Shown here in pieces: positions 29,530 through 39,128 of a DNA stretch of 64,000 nt. Made by a program: the position numbers and the translations under genes. The stretch is from Mesorhizobium koreense (GTDB lineage Bacteria; Pseudomonadota; Alphaproteobacteria; Rhizobiales; Rhizobiaceae), in assembly GCF_031656215.1 (NCBI RefSeq), contig NZ_CP134228.1:682001-746000 (forward strand), written 5' to 3'. Position 1 is the first letter of the stretch. Each line of letters opens with the position of its first letter. The notes under the pieces were generated by a model. It did not search any database. It saw only the letters and a program-made list of their open reading frames with translations, and was not told the DNA's origin.

Positions 29530-31518
29530 CTATCTCAGGCTGACCTTGGTCCGGCCAGCCTGCGGTCGGCGAGCTTCCGCTGTCGTGATGAGGGTGGCCA
29601 GGCCAAGTCTCGCCCCGATCAGTTCTGCACCTTCGTGGGACAGATGACCGGAATCGCGGAAAATGAATCGGCCGTCGATCATGGTTTGACAGATGCCATC
29701 GCGGCACAGCAGGCTGGGGAGATCGATGTAGCCGATGTCCTTGTCGATGCTTCTCAGAAAACTGAGAATGCCAAGCGAGGCTTGCGATTCGTCACGGACC
29801 CTGAAACTGCAGTCCTCATGCTCGCCGAACACGAGCAATCCGACACCACATCGTGACAAGTCATACCCAGTGCGCGGCGGTGGCGAGATGAAGATAGGCA
29901 TTGCGCCTGCTGCCTCGATCATCCGTGCTGTCTTGAGCATCTCCTCCTTGAGAAGCGGAATATTGTCCTTCCCGATGATCACGCCATCCCGGCGATAGGT
30001 AACGTGGTCGTAGATGCCGAGCGCGGAGGACATGATGACGTAGTCGATGTCGCTCTCGTTCCTGATCCAGCTCAGGACCTTGTCATTGAAGTCGATGCAG
30101 CCTTGCGAAAACTTCGATGGGTGCTGCTTATCTATGTATGCGATATCGGTAACTGGTGAGCAGGCCGGTTTGGTGAACTGGACGAAAGGCTGGTCGAGAC
30201 CGTCGGCAGCAAGGGCGGGCGCCAGAGCCATGGCGTAACTGTCGCCCCAGAGCACGACTTTAGGATGGCTACCGTTGCGGCAGCGGGGCGAATTGGTGAG
30301 TTCCACGCACACGGAATCGAGGCCGTCATTGACTCTCAAGCGCTGGTCAAGGCCGAGTTCTGCGAAACTGCGGCCGGACGGGGCAATGCGGCCCGGAAGG
30401 CCATGCATGAAATAACCCGCCAACCCCGCTGCCAGGAATACACAGCCGGCTGCGGCTGACAGCCCGAAGATCGCCGTGCGAGAGGGGACCAGCCTGCCTC
30501 GTCCACGGAAGGGCCGCTCGATGAACCGCCAACTGAACCACGCAAGGGCAAAGGTTCCAACCGTCAAGCCGGCCAGCATCGTCTGCGTAGGGTGTTCTAT
30601 GCGGATCCGGGCGAAGGCGAAGAGCGGTTGATGCCAGAGATATGCGCTGTAAGAGGTCAAGCCGATCCCTACCAGCACGCGCGTCGAAAGAAGGTGCGCG
30701 ATCCATGTGGATGACCCGGCATACAGGATGACGAGCGACGCACCGGCAACTGGCAAGAGGGCGTAGAGCGACGGAAACGGTATCGAGTCGTCGTAGAAGA
30801 AAACGGAAACGATGATTGATGCCAGACCGAGGCCGGACAGGATGGTGTTGGATGGCTGCGCCCGGCCGTGCAGAACGAAAGCGCATAGAGCGCCTGCACC
30901 GAGCTCCCAGCCTCGGCTCGGGAGGAGATAGAAATTGCCGGTCACAATGTAGAAGTTTGCGGTTGTCGCGTGCGAGGAGGCCCATTGGGCAAGCCCAAGG
31001 CTGAGGAGGGATAGCGCAAAAACGACGAAGACAAGGACACGACGGCCTAACCGCCACAGGAGCAACAGCAGGATCGGGAACAATATATAGAACTGCTCTT
31101 CGACCGCGAGGCTCCAAGTGTGCAGCAGCGGATTGAGATCGGAGTCGGGTGCGAAGTAGTTGGTTCTTCTCCAAAACAGTATGTTCGAAACGAAGGTGGT
31201 CACAGCGGCTACCGACTGGCCGAAATCTGCAAATTGCGAAGGGAGCATCCACGCGTAGGCGAAGGGGAAACAGCAAAGCATAACGAAAAAGAGTGCGGGA
31301 AGGATGCGTCGCGCACGCCGTTCATAAAAGGCGACGATCGAGTAGCTGCCCTTTTCCAGATCGGCGATTATAAGGGTGGTGATCAGGTACCCGCTTATAA
31401 CGAAGAAGACATCTACGCCAACAAAGCCACCGGAAAAGATACCCAAACCTGCATGATACAAGATCACGGGCAGGACAGCGACGGCGCGCAGCCCATCTAT
31501 CTCGCGACGATATTGCAT
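29530..31518 (-). CDS. Acyltransferase 3 / SGNH fusion (OafA/OatA-like O-acetyltransferase)
   Basis: Integral membrane acyltransferase of about 662 residues. The N-terminal half has about ten transmembrane helices with the catalytic-type histidine in PVILYHAG and the SGGFVGVDVFFVISGYLI signature. The periplasmic C-terminal SGNH domain carries block I VVLWGDSYAMA and the DxxH pair in RDSGHLSHEGAELIG. Such enzymes O-acetylate lipopolysaccharide O-antigen or exopolysaccharide. The start 30 bases downstream of the longest ATG was chosen because GAGAGGGA abuts it; the longer form is possible. Its base composition is less GC-rich than its neighbours, and the gene stands alone, both suggesting later acquisition. 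Confidence 0.85.
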   Translation of the reverse strand: MQYRREIDGLRAVAVLPVILYHAGLGIFSGGFVGVDVFFVISGYLITTLIIADLEKGSYSIVAFYERRARRILPALFFVMLCCFPFAYAWMLPSQFADFGQSVAAVTTFVSNILFWRRTNYFAPDSDLNPLLHTWSLAVEEQFYILFPILLLLLWRLGRRVLVFVVFALSLLSLGLAQWASSHATTANFYIVTGNFYLLPSRGWELGAGALCAFVLHGRAQPSNTILSGLGLASIIVSVFFYDDSIPFPSLYALLPVAGASLVILYAGSSTWIAHLLSTRVLVGIGLTSYSAYLWHQPLFAFARIRIEHPTQTMLAGLTVGTFALAWFSWRFIERPFRGRGRLVPSRTAIFGLSAAAGCVFLAAGLAGYFMHGLPGRIAPSGRSFAELGLDQRLRVNDGLDSVCVELTNSPRCRNGSHPKVVLWGDSYAMALAPALAADGLDQPFVQFTKPACSPVTDIAYIDKQHPSKFSQGCIDFNDKVLSWIRNESDIDYVIMSSALGIYDHVTYRRDGVIIGKDNIPLLKEEMLKTARMIEAAGAMPIFISPPPRTGYDLSRCGVGLLVFGEHEDCSFRVRDESQASLGILSFLRSIDKDIGYIDLPSLLCRDGICQTMIDGRFIFRDSGHLSHEGAELIGARLGLATLITTAEARRPQAGRTKVSLR

Positions 31519-32041
31519 TCCCTCTCGCCACAGTTCATTGCATAGCATTCCTCTTTATTGAAACAAACATATGTAGGAGGCGTGATCAGCGCTTGTGTTA
31601 CATCTGAATGTTCTTAGAATTTCTTTCTAAAATCCTGCTGAATTATAAGATATGCCGGTATTATTCATACAATTAACCTGAAAAGCGCACCTAGCTTTTT
31701 TTGAGGAATCTCCCTGACCCGTCATCTGTCCTCGCTGATGCGAGGGTACAGCAGCAGCGGTGAGTTCGCACCTCGACCCTTTGACGGATAACACAAGGTC
31801 GCCCGAAAGTTCTACGTCGTGGACAGTCGCCTTTCGTTGCGACTTTACTTGGCGAATACAGCCCCATTCCTTTCCGCGTCATGCGGAGAGCCAGGGTCAG
31901 GATCGACTTACGGGACTGGTGGACGGCACGGCCGGACGCGGGCTGCCCTGCCCATTCCTCCGCCATGATGGGGTCGGCAATAGGGCGCGGAGGGTCTGCT
32001 ATGGACCCATTAAGTGGCTGAAAAGATTATGATCTATGAAA
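31519..32041. other. Gene-free interval between the acyltransferase and tRNA-Ala
   Basis: About 520 bases with no convincing gene. The part next to the acyltransferase (about 31555-31700) is distinctly AT-rich and probably holds its promoter. The only long reading frame in the remainder (31691-31966, minus) is arginine- and cysteine-rich with no family resemblance and lacks a plausible ribosome site, so it is not called. No duplicate of the tRNA 3' end was found here. Confidence 0.6.
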
Positions 32042-32117
32042 TGGTGGAGCTGAGGGGAATCGAACCCCTGACCTCATCATTGCGAACGATGCGCTCTCCC
32101 AACTGAGCTACAGCCCC
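32042..32117 (-). tRNA. tRNA-Ala (anticodon CGC)
   Basis: Reading the minus strand gives a complete cloverleaf: acceptor GGGGCTG pairing with CAGCTCC, D-arm GCTC/GAGC, anticodon stem CATCG/TGATG with loop TTCGCAA, and T-arm AGGGG TTCGATT CCCCT. The anticodon is CGC, so it reads GCG alanine codons. The CCA end is encoded (bases 32042-32044). The discriminator base is A, as usual for alanine. Confidence 0.95.
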
Positions 32118-32260
32118 GTTCCACCGGTCGGGCGCATTTACCGGCGGGCGCCGGCGCCTGTCAAGCGAGACGAAGCGGTGCTTCCGTCGTGCCTGGGAAG
32201 GGGGGCCTGTTCATGGCTTCGGCCGCCCTATGGTCCAGCTTGGAGGTGATGCTGCGATTG

Positions 32261-32824
32261 CTATCGGCTTTCCCGGTAGCGCTGTTCGGGAAACGATCGT
32301 GGGTCGGGCGGCATGGTGGCGCCGTCATTGAGTGAAAGCTGCATGAAGGTCGTGTCCAGCCAGCGCCCGTGTTTGTAGCCGGTGCCTTCGAGCTTTCCCG
32401 AATGGCGAAAGCCGAGCTTTTCGTGCAGGCGCACGGAGGCGCTGGCGGGCGTGCCGTCGCCGATGACGGCGATGATCTGACGGAAGCCGAGCCGCCTCAC
32501 CTCTTCGATGAGGGCCTCGAGCAGCAGCCGTCCAATGCCGCGACCCTTGGCTTCCGGCGCGACATAGATCGAATCCTCGACGATGAAGCGATAGGCGGGC
32601 CGAGGCCGAAAGGGGCCGGCGTAGGCATAGCCGAGGATGCCGCCGTTTTCCTCGACTACGATATAGGGAAAGCCGTCGCCGGCGAGCGCGGCGAACCTCG
32701 CCTCCATGTCGGCCCGGCCAGGCGGTTCCAGTTCGTAGCTTGCCGTACCATGACGTACGGCGTCTGCGTAGATGTCCGTTATGCGGTCGAGGTCGGCCGC
32801 CTCTGCTCTGCGTATCTCTGTCAT
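32261..32824 (-). CDS. GNAT family N-acetyltransferase, phosphinothricin acetyltransferase-like
   Basis: A 187-residue GNAT enzyme. It opens with the Pat/MnaT-like segment IRRAEAADLDRITDIYADAVRHGTASYELEPP. The acetyl-CoA-binding motif A is SIYVAPEAKGRGIGRLLLEALI, followed by LHEKLGFRHSGKLEGTGYKHGRWLDT, highly typical of the phosphinothricin/methionine sulfone acetyltransferase group. The natural substrate is probably an amino-acid analogue. The ATG lies about 100 bases downstream of the BI-1 gene, beyond a terminator, so it probably has its own promoter. Confidence 0.87.
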   Translation of the reverse strand: MTEIRRAEAADLDRITDIYADAVRHGTASYELEPPGRADMEARFAALAGDGFPYIVVEENGGILGYAYAGPFRPRPAYRFIVEDSIYVAPEAKGRGIGRLLLEALIEEVRRLGFRQIIAVIGDGTPASASVRLHEKLGFRHSGKLEGTGYKHGRWLDTTFMQLSLNDGATMPPDPRSFPEQRYRESR

Positions 32825-32876
32825 ATCTGCCTCGAGGAAACCGGCTTTTATAAGCGGCGTCCCCGGCAAAAGAAAA

Positions 32877-32898
32877 GGGGCGGTCCGAAGACCGCCCC
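32877..32898 (-). terminator. Rho-independent terminator of the BI-1 family gene
   Basis: A nine-base-pair GC stem GGGGCGGTC/GACCGCCCC with a four-base loop. On the minus strand it is followed by TTTTCTTTT, as expected for an intrinsic terminator. It sits 25 bases past the stop of the BI-1 family gene. Confidence 0.85.
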
Positions 32899-32922
32899 GA
32901 TCGTCTTTCCCATGCGCTTTTC

Positions 32923-33669
32923 TCAGCGACGGTCGCCGAGGAACTGCACGAGGAACATGAACAGGTTGATGAAGTCGAGATAGAGCCTGAGCGCGCCCAT
33001 GATGGCCTTGCGGCCGGCCACGACCTCGGCGTCGCCTTCGTAATACATCTCCTTGATCTGCTGCGTGTCGTAGGCGGTGAGGCCGGCGAACACCAGGACG
33101 CCGATCACCGATATGGCGAATTGCAGCGCCGAGGAAGCAAGGAAAAGATTGACGAGCGAGGCGATGATGATGCCGAACACGCCCATGATCAGGAACGAGC
33201 CCATCGCCGAGAGGTCGCGCTTCGTCGTATAGCCATAGAGCGACAACGCGCCGAAGGCGGTGGCGGTGATGAAGAATGTCCTGACGATGCTGGTCTGCGT
33301 ATAGACCAGGAAGAGCACGGAGAGCGACAGGCCGACAAGTGCCGCGTAGACCCAGAAGGTCGTCTGGGCGGCCGAAACGCTCATCGAATTGATCCTGAAG
33401 CTCAGGAAGAAGACCAGCGCAAGCGGCGCGAAGATCACCACCCAGCGCAGACCGCTCTGGAAGATCAGCTGGCCGAACTGCGTAAGCTGGCCGTCGGGCG
33501 TGACGGCGAAGCTGAACGCGCCCCATGCCGCGAGGCCGGTGATGACAAGGCCGAGCGCCATGAGATTGTAGACCCGGAGCATATACGCACGAAGGCCCTG
33601 ATCGATGTAGGCCTCGCTGCGGCCCTGGGCGGTCGCCATGCGGGACTGATAGTTGCGAAGATCAGCCAT
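32923..33669 (-). CDS. Bax inhibitor-1 / YccA family membrane protein
   Basis: A 248-residue protein with seven predicted transmembrane helices. The family is recognised from the N-terminal AYIDQGLRAYMLRVYNLMALGLVITG and the C-terminal YDTQQIKEMYYEG followed by GALRLYLDFINLFMFLVQFLG, including the conserved aspartate that gates calcium or pH response in BI-1 homologues. In bacteria it associates with FtsH or leaks cations. An alternative start upstream is not supported. Confidence 0.9.
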   Translation of the reverse strand: MADLRNYQSRMATAQGRSEAYIDQGLRAYMLRVYNLMALGLVITGLAAWGAFSFAVTPDGQLTQFGQLIFQSGLRWVVIFAPLALVFFLSFRINSMSVSAAQTTFWVYAALVGLSLSVLFLVYTQTSIVRTFFITATAFGALSLYGYTTKRDLSAMGSFLIMGVFGIIIASLVNLFLASSALQFAISVIGVLVFAGLTAYDTQQIKEMYYEGDAEVVAGRKAIMGALRLYLDFINLFMFLVQFLGDRR

Positions 33670-34060
33670 GTTTTCCTCTGTTGCTTCTGTCCCGTCCGGT
33701 GTCGGGCGTTATGTCCCAGGCGCCGCTGGCGGGACTCCAGCATGCCTCGGAGAAATATGATGATTCTTTTCGTGAAGGACAAGGGCCGGAACTACGGCAA
33801 TCCGCCGCGCTCGCCGTTATCGTCGTTAACCTTACCTCATAGGATGGAGATCGGCGGGGTGGGAGTCTGTCTTTTTTGAAAATTACGCCCATTTTAGGTA
33901 GCAATGGTCAAAAAAGTATCAGTCCAACTCCGGAATCGTGGTGGCGCGTGGCGCGGCAAGCCGGTAGCGTCAGCACTACAGTCAGAGCCGAGAAGATAAA
34001 AATTCGGCCGGCCGGGAACAGGGCGCACGCGATGGATCGTGACGCCCCGGAGGAAACGAG
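33670..34060. other. Divergent intergenic region between BI-1 and AraC genes
   Basis: 391 bases separating divergent genes. It contains a modest AT-rich tract (about 33870-33925, with TCTTTTTTGAAAATT and CAAAAAAGTATCAG) and no reading frame with recognisable homology. Promoters for both flanking genes must lie here, but no confident -35/-10 pair was found. Confidence 0.5.
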
Positions 34061-34945
34061 ATGAAACCGGACCTGGAGGTCGTCCAGATACGGCACGGCG
34101 AATCCTTCAAGGCATGGTCGCATGGCTATCCCTTCCACACGGTCCGCTGGCATTTCCATCCCGAATACGAGATCCATCAGGTCGTCGCCACCGACGGCCG
34201 GTATTTCGTCGGCGACTTCATCGGCGAATTCGAGCCCGGAAATCTCGTGCTCACCGGTCCCAATCTGCCGCACAATTGGGTGAGCGACCTGCCGGAGGGC
34301 GCCACCATTCCACTACGCGGCCGTATCATCCAATTCAGCGAGGAGTTCATCGGCGGCGCCATGAAGGTGCTGCCGGAACTGTCCGGCATCGGTGCGCTCC
34401 TCGAATCCTCCAGGCGAGGCGTGCTGTTTGCCTCTCGCACGAGTAGGGAACTCGCCCCGCTCATGGAGGAAATGATGGAGGCGCAGAGCGTGCGCCGCAT
34501 CGAACTCTTCATGGCGATCATCGGGATATTGAGCCGCGACCGCGACGCGCGACCGCTTTCCAGCCCGAGCTACCTGCCCGATCCGTCGGGCTACATGTCG
34601 GCCGGCATGAACAAGGCGCTGGCCTTCATCCGCGAGAATCTGACCCGCCCTTTCGGAGAAGCCGAATTGGCGGCGATCGCGGGCCAGTCGCAGAGTGCTT
34701 TCTCGCGTTCCTTCCGCCGCCATACGGGCATGTCGCTGGTCCAGTATGTCAAACGTCTGCGCATCAACCTCGCCTGCCAGATCCTTATGAGCGACGAGCA
34801 GGCAACCATCACCGACATCTGCTTCGAGGTCGGCTTCAACAATCTTTCCAATTTCAACCGTCAGTTCCTGGCCGAGAAGGGCATGTCGCCTTCGCGTTTC
34901 AGGCGTCTTCTGGCGGACAACATCAACGCGGCGCGTGCCGCCTGA
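34061..34945 (+). CDS. AraC family transcriptional regulator
   Basis: A 294-residue regulator with an N-terminal cupin ligand-binding domain (WHFHPEYEIHQVV, residues about 30-100). The C-terminal pair of helix-turn-helix motifs (about residues 185-285) includes FGEAELAAIAGQSQSAFSRSFRRHTG and ITDICFEVGFNNLSNFNRQF. A strong GGAGGAAACG precedes the ATG. It leads the pentitol-type ABC operon by about 160 bases and is the natural candidate activator for it. Confidence 0.9.
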   Translation: MKPDLEVVQIRHGESFKAWSHGYPFHTVRWHFHPEYEIHQVVATDGRYFVGDFIGEFEPGNLVLTGPNLPHNWVSDLPEGATIPLRGRIIQFSEEFIGGAMKVLPELSGIGALLESSRRGVLFASRTSRELAPLMEEMMEAQSVRRIELFMAIIGILSRDRDARPLSSPSYLPDPSGYMSAGMNKALAFIRENLTRPFGEAELAAIAGQSQSAFSRSFRRHTGMSLVQYVKRLRINLACQILMSDEQATITDICFEVGFNNLSNFNRQFLAEKGMSPSRFRRLLADNINAARAA

Positions 34946-35002
34946 GGAAGGAGCAAGGGAGGAACCATAATCGAAAGAAAGAAGCAGGCTCGCCGCCAGC
35001 GG

Positions 35003-35019
35003 CCTGCCGATGCGGCAGG
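35003..35019 (+). other. Hairpin between araC-type gene and ABC operon
   Basis: Perfect seven-base stem CCTGCCG/CGGCAGG with a three-base loop. It has no U-run, so it may be a weak terminator of the regulator gene or a leader structure of the ABC operon. Confidence 0.3.
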
Positions 35020-35106
35020 TCTTCCCGTCAATGAAGGGGAAGGCTTGTCTTGACGACGACGAACAACACTATTCCTGTAGTCCATTCCGGAAAGGGAGAA
35101 GTCCGA

Positions 35107-36180
35107 ATGAAAAAGCTCTCGCTCAAACATGTCGGCGTTGCCGCGCTGGCGCTGTCGTTTCTCGGCGCGACCGCAATCTTCGCGCAGGCCGCCGAAGTGA
35201 AGGACGCGACCGTCGCCTTCCTCATGCCCGACCAGGCCTCGACCCGTTATGAGCAGCACGATTATCCCGGCTTTGCGGCCGAGATGAAGAAACTGTGCGA
35301 AAGCTGCAAGGTGATTTACCAGAACGCCGATGCCGATGCGGCGCGCCAGCAACAGCAGTTCAATTCGGTCATTTCGCAGGGCGCCAAGGTCATCGTGCTC
35401 GACCCGGTCGATTCCACCGCTGCCACCTCGCTGGTGAAAATGGCGCAAGGCCAAGGCATCAAGGTCATCGCTTATGACCGGCCGATCCCGGAGGCCAAGG
35501 CAGATTTCTATGTCTCCTTCGACAATCAGGGCATCGGCAAGGCGATCGCCGAATCGCTGGTAAAACATCTGAAGGACAAGGGCGTTGCCGCCAAGGAAGG
35601 CCAGGGCGTGCTGGAGATCAACGGCTCACCGACCGACGCCGCCGCCGGGCTCATCAAGAAAGGCATCCACGAAGGGCTCGACAATAGCGGCTATCCGATC
35701 CTTGCCGAATACGACACTCCGGAATGGGCGCCGCCCAAGGCGCAGCAGTGGGCGAGCGGCCAGATCACACGCTTCGGCGACAAGATCCTCGGCGTTGTCG
35801 CGGCTAATGACGGCACCGGCGGCGGTGCCATCGCGGCCTTCAAGGCGGCTGGTGTCAACCCGGTGCCGCCGGTGACAGGCAACGACGCGACGATCGCGGC
35901 GCTGCAGCTCATCATCGCCGGCGACCAATACAACACCATTTCCAAGCCGAGCGAGATCGTAGCCGCTGCCGCAGCGCAAGCGGCGATGGATTTCCTGTCG
36001 GGCGGCGCTCCCAAGGCGGAAACGACGCTCTACGATACGCCTTCGAAACTCTTCGTGCCGGCGGTCGTGACCCAGGAGAATCTGAAGGCGGAGATCATCG
36101 ACAAGAAGATCCAGACCGCCGCGGAACTCTGCACCGGCCGTTATGCCGAGGGTTGCAAGAAGCTCGGCATAACGCAGTAA
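35107..36180 (+). CDS. Sugar/polyol ABC transporter substrate-binding protein (CUT2, XylF-like)
   Basis: A 357-residue periplasmic binding protein. The signal peptide (MKKLSLKHVGVAALALSFLGATAIFAQAAE) is followed by the two-lobed periplasmic-binding fold with VAFLMPDQASTRYEQHDYPGF at the start, as in xylose-binding proteins, and GVVAANDGTGGGAIAAF in the second lobe. The ATG at 35107 follows GGAAAGGGAGAAG. It begins the operon with a single-domain ATPase, a XylH-like permease, an SDR and an FGGY kinase. Xylose itself is less likely because no xylose isomerase or xylulokinase pair is nearby. Confidence 0.88.
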   Translation: MKKLSLKHVGVAALALSFLGATAIFAQAAEVKDATVAFLMPDQASTRYEQHDYPGFAAEMKKLCESCKVIYQNADADAARQQQQFNSVISQGAKVIVLDPVDSTAATSLVKMAQGQGIKVIAYDRPIPEAKADFYVSFDNQGIGKAIAESLVKHLKDKGVAAKEGQGVLEINGSPTDAAAGLIKKGIHEGLDNSGYPILAEYDTPEWAPPKAQQWASGQITRFGDKILGVVAANDGTGGGAIAAFKAAGVNPVPPVTGNDATIAALQLIIAGDQYNTISKPSEIVAAAAAQAAMDFLSGGAPKAETTLYDTPSKLFVPAVVTQENLKAEIIDKKIQTAAELCTGRYAEGCKKLGITQ

Positions 36181-36188
36181 CCGCAAAA

Positions 36189-36219
36189 GGTCGCGGCCAA
36201 CCCCGTGGCGGCCGCGACC
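36189..36219 (+). other. Intercistronic stem-loop after the binding-protein gene
   Basis: Perfect ten-base stem GGTCGCGGCC/GGCCGCGACC with an eleven-base loop, directly after the binding-protein stop and before the ATPase gene. No U-run follows. Such hairpins typically stabilise the upstream message and give excess binding protein over membrane components. Confidence 0.75.
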
Positions 36220-36269
36220 ATTCATCCGGAAGCGCCGGGCATCCGGAACCATGTCGGGAGGAAATCGCC

Positions 36270-37103
36270 ATGCCGGATATTGATCGCCAAGGAGATGGGG
36301 ATCGTCAGGGTGACGGGCCGCGCGATGCGGTGCTCAGCCTGCGCGGCGTCTCCAAGAATTTCGGCGCCGTTTCCGCGCTCACCGATGTCGATCTCGACGT
36401 CCATTCCGGCGAGGTCGTGGCGCTGGTCGGCGACAACGGCGCCGGCAAGTCCACGCTGGTCAAGATCCTCGCCGGCGTGCATCAGCCGTCGGCCGGAACG
36501 ATCACCTTCGGCGGCAAGGAAGTCGTCCTCGCCGACCCGGCAACGGCGCTCGGCCTCGGCATCGCTACCGTCTTCCAGGATCTGGCGCTCTGCGAGAATC
36601 TCGACGTGGTCGCCAACATCTTCCTCGGGCGCGAACTCAACCCGCCCCGGCTCGACGAGGTCTCTATGGAGATCCGGGCGTGGACGCTGCTCAACGAACT
36701 CTCCGCGCGCATACCGAGCGTGCGCGAGCCCGTCGCCTCGCTCTCCGGCGGCCAGCGCCAGACCGTCGCCATCGCCCGCTCGCTCCTGACCGAGCCGAAG
36801 CTGATCCTGCTGGACGAGCCGACCGCCGCGCTCGGCGTCGCGCAGACGGCGGAAGTGCTCGACTTGATCGAGCGCGTACGCGCCCGCGGGCTCGGCGTCA
36901 TCATGATCAGCCACAATATGGAGGACGTGCGCGCCGTCGCCGACCGTATCGTGGTGCTGAGGCTCGGCCGAAACAATGGCGAGTTCGGTCCCGACGCCTC
37001 AAACCAGGAACTCGTCACCGCCATCACCGGCGCCGACGAGAACTCGGTATCCCGCCGCGCCGACCGGCGCCGTGCCCAACAGGCACAGGAGGCGCGGCCA
37101 TGA
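36270..37103 (+). CDS. Single-domain sugar ABC transporter ATP-binding protein
   Basis: A 277-residue ATPase with one nucleotide-binding domain: Walker A GDNGAGKSTLVK, signature LSGGQRQTVAIARSL and Walker B LILLDEPTAALG. Most CUT2 ATPases are double, so this resembles the FrcA type of rhizobia, which would act as a homodimer. The ATG is preceded by GGGAGGAA. The permease ATG overlaps its stop by four bases. Confidence 0.9.
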   Translation: MPDIDRQGDGDRQGDGPRDAVLSLRGVSKNFGAVSALTDVDLDVHSGEVVALVGDNGAGKSTLVKILAGVHQPSAGTITFGGKEVVLADPATALGLGIATVFQDLALCENLDVVANIFLGRELNPPRLDEVSMEIRAWTLLNELSARIPSVREPVASLSGGQRQTVAIARSLLTEPKLILLDEPTAALGVAQTAEVLDLIERVRARGLGVIMISHNMEDVRAVADRIVVLRLGRNNGEFGPDASNQELVTAITGADENSVSRRADRRRAQQAQEARP

Positions 37104-38356
37104 CCGAGAACACGCAACAGGGTTCGACCGGCCCGCTGCTCGACCGCAGCGACGTGCGCGTCAAACATGCCGACACGATCGGCGGGACCATAGGCGCCTT
37201 CATAGACAAGGTACGCTCGGGCGATCTCGGCTCGCTGCCGGTTATCGTCGGTCTTATCATCATCTGCACGGTGTTCCAGAGCCTCAATCCGGTCTTCCTG
37301 GCGCCGAACAATCTGGTGAACCTGCTGTTCGACTGCTCGACGGTCGGCGTCATCGCGCTCGGCATCGTCTGTATCCTGATGCTCGGCGAGATCGATCTTT
37401 CCGTCGGGTCGGTAAGCGGCTTCTCCTCCGCGCTGCTCGGCGTGATGTGGGTAAACCACGGATGGCCGGTCGCGGTCGCCATCATCTCGGCGCTGGTGCT
37501 GGGCGCTGCGATCGGCGCGCTTTATTCCTTCGTCTTCAACCGCTTCGGCATGCCGAGCTTCGTCTCGACGCTGGCCGGCCTCCTGGCATGGCTCGGCCTG
37601 CAGCTCTACCTGCTCGGCTCGACCGGTTCCATCAACCTTCCCTACGGCTCGCCACTGGTTAATTTCGGCCAGACGCTGGTCATGCCGGATGTCGTTTCGT
37701 ACGCCCTTGCGGCCATCGCCGGTATCGTCGTCTTCGTAACCGACTACAGGACGGCCATGCGCCGGCGTGAAGCGGGGCTTTCGGCCAGTTCGCCGGGCCG
37801 ATCGGTATTCAAGGCGGCGGTGGTCATCGTCGTGCTGGAGTTCATCGTCTATTACCTCAACCAGGGCCGCGGCATCCCATGGATGTTCGGTCTCTTCGTC
37901 GGCCTTTGCGTGGTGATGAACTATGCGCTGACGCGCACCAAATGGGGCCGCTCGATGATGGCGGTCGGCGGCAACCGCGAAGCCGCGCGCCGGGCCGGCA
38001 TCAATGTCCGCCGCATCTATCTCAGCGCCTTCATGCTCTGTTCGACGCTCGCGGCGGCCGGCGGTATCATGGCGGCGGCACGGCTCGCCTCTTCCAGCCA
38101 GCAGGCGGGAACCGGCGACGTCAATCTGAACGCTATCGCGGCGGCGGTCATCGGCGGCACCAGCCTGTTCGGCGGCCGCGGTAGCGCCTATTCCGCGCTT
38201 CTCGGCATCATCGTCATCCAGTCGATCGCCAGCGGCCTGACGCTGCTCGATCTGTCTTCTTCGCTTCGGTACATGATCACCGGCGCCGTGCTCGCCATCG
38301 CCGTCATCGTCGATTCGTTGGCGCGCCGTTCGCGCCTTTCCCATGGCCGGGCCTGA
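37100..38356 (+). CDS. Sugar/polyol ABC transporter permease (XylH-like)
   Basis: A 418-residue inner-membrane permease of the BPD_transp_2 family. About ten transmembrane helices are visible. The conserved [12 protein letters not shown] and [18 protein letters not shown] loops contact the ATPase. The N-terminal 40 residues are polar and cytoplasmic. The length (longer than RbsC) is typical of XylH/MglC-like members. It overlaps the ATPase gene (ATGA), and its final codons overlap the upstream part of the SDR reading frame. Confidence 0.9.
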   Translation: MTENTQQGSTGPLLDRSDVRVKHADTIGGTIGAFIDKVRSGDLGSLPVIVGLIIICTVFQSLNPVFLAPNNLVNLLFDCSTVGVIALGIVCILMLGEIDLSVGSVSGFSSALLGVMWVNHGWPVAVAIISALVLGAAIGALYSFVFNRFGMPSFVSTLAGLLAWLGLQLYLLGSTGSINLPYGSPLVNFGQTLVMPDVVSYALAAIAGIVVFVTDYRTAMRRREAGLSASSPGRSVFKAAVVIVVLEFIVYYLNQGRGIPWMFGLFVGLCVVMNYALTRTKWGRSMMAVGGNREAARRAGINVRRIYLSAFMLCSTLAAAGGIMAAARLASSSQQAGTGDVNLNAIAAAVIGGTSLFGGRGSAYSALLGIIVIQSIASGLTLLDLSSSLRYMITGAVLAIAVIVDSLARRSRLSHGRA

Positions 38357-38381
38357 ACAGCAAAAAAGAAAAGGAAAATCC

Positions 38382-39110
38382 GTGGGCCAGGAACTTAAAG
38401 GGAAGGTCGCAGCTGTCACCGGCGCGGCCTCGGGCATCGGCCTCGAATGCGCGAGGATCATGATAAACGCCGGTGCACGCGTGGCGCTGGTCGACCGCGC
38501 GGAAGATGCACTGGCGAAGGTCTGCGGCGAACTTGGCGAGCGGGCGTTTCCGGTTCGCATCGATCTCACCGATCCGGAAAGCATGGCGACGATGATGCCG
38601 CAGATACTGGAGAAGGCCGGCCAGCTCGACATTTTCCACGGCAACGCCGGTTCCTATGTCGGCGGCGAGGTGGTCGACGGCGATCCGGACCAGTGGGACC
38701 GTGTGCTGAACCTCAACATCAATGCGCTGTTCCGTTCCGTCCACGCGGTGCTGCCGCATATGGTGGAGCGCAAAACAGGCGACATCATCGTCACCAGTTC
38801 GATCGCCGGCCTCGTGCCGGTCGTGTGGGAGCCGATCTACACGGCCTCCAAGCACGCCGTGCAGGCTTTCGTCCACACGGTGCGGCGGCAAGTCGCAAAA
38901 CACGGGATCCGTGTCGGCGCCGTGGCGCCCGGCCCGGTGGTCACCGCGCTTATCAGCGACTGGCCGAAGGAGAAGCTGGAGGAGGAGATGGCGGCCGGCG
39001 GCCTCATCCAGCCGGTCGAGGTCGCCGAGGCCGTGCTGTTCATGCTGACGCGTCCGCGCAATGTGACCATTCGCGACATCGTCATCCTGCCACAGAGCAA
39101 CGATCTGTAA
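38382..39110 (+). CDS. SDR oxidoreductase, ribitol 2-dehydrogenase-like
   Basis: A 242-residue classical short-chain dehydrogenase. The cofactor motif is TGAASGIG, the catalytic Ser lies in VTSSIAG and the Tyr/Lys in YTASK. A GTG start ([14 protein letters not shown]) is preceded by AAGGA at a good spacing and removes a non-conserved lysine-rich leader from an earlier ATG. Between a pentose-type ABC transporter and a D-ribulokinase-like gene, oxidation of ribitol to D-ribulose is the best inference, but other polyols are possible. Confidence 0.82.
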   Translation: MGQELKGKVAAVTGAASGIGLECARIMINAGARVALVDRAEDALAKVCGELGERAFPVRIDLTDPESMATMMPQILEKAGQLDIFHGNAGSYVGGEVVDGDPDQWDRVLNLNINALFRSVHAVLPHMVERKTGDIIVTSSIAGLVPVVWEPIYTASKHAVQAFVHTVRRQVAKHGIRVGAVAPGPVVTALISDWPKEKLEEEMAAGGLIQPVEVAEAVLFMLTRPRNVTIRDIVILPQSNDL

Positions 39111-39128
39111 CGGCAGGAGCAGATAGCC

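Noticed and set aside
31691-31966. A 91-codon minus-strand frame beside tRNA-Ala
   Set aside because: Arg/Cys-rich, no ribosome site, no similarity that I recognise.
29461-32117. A genomic island integrated at tRNA-Ala
   Set aside because: No integrase and no repeat of the tRNA 3' end was found at the left edge, so only a compositional anomaly is reported.
36482-38644. A 720-codon open frame on the minus strand across the CUT2 ATPase and permease genes
   Set aside because: It is antisense to two well-conserved genes, rich in Arg, Asp and Gly, and has no recognisable domain. It is a composition artefact of GC-rich DNA.
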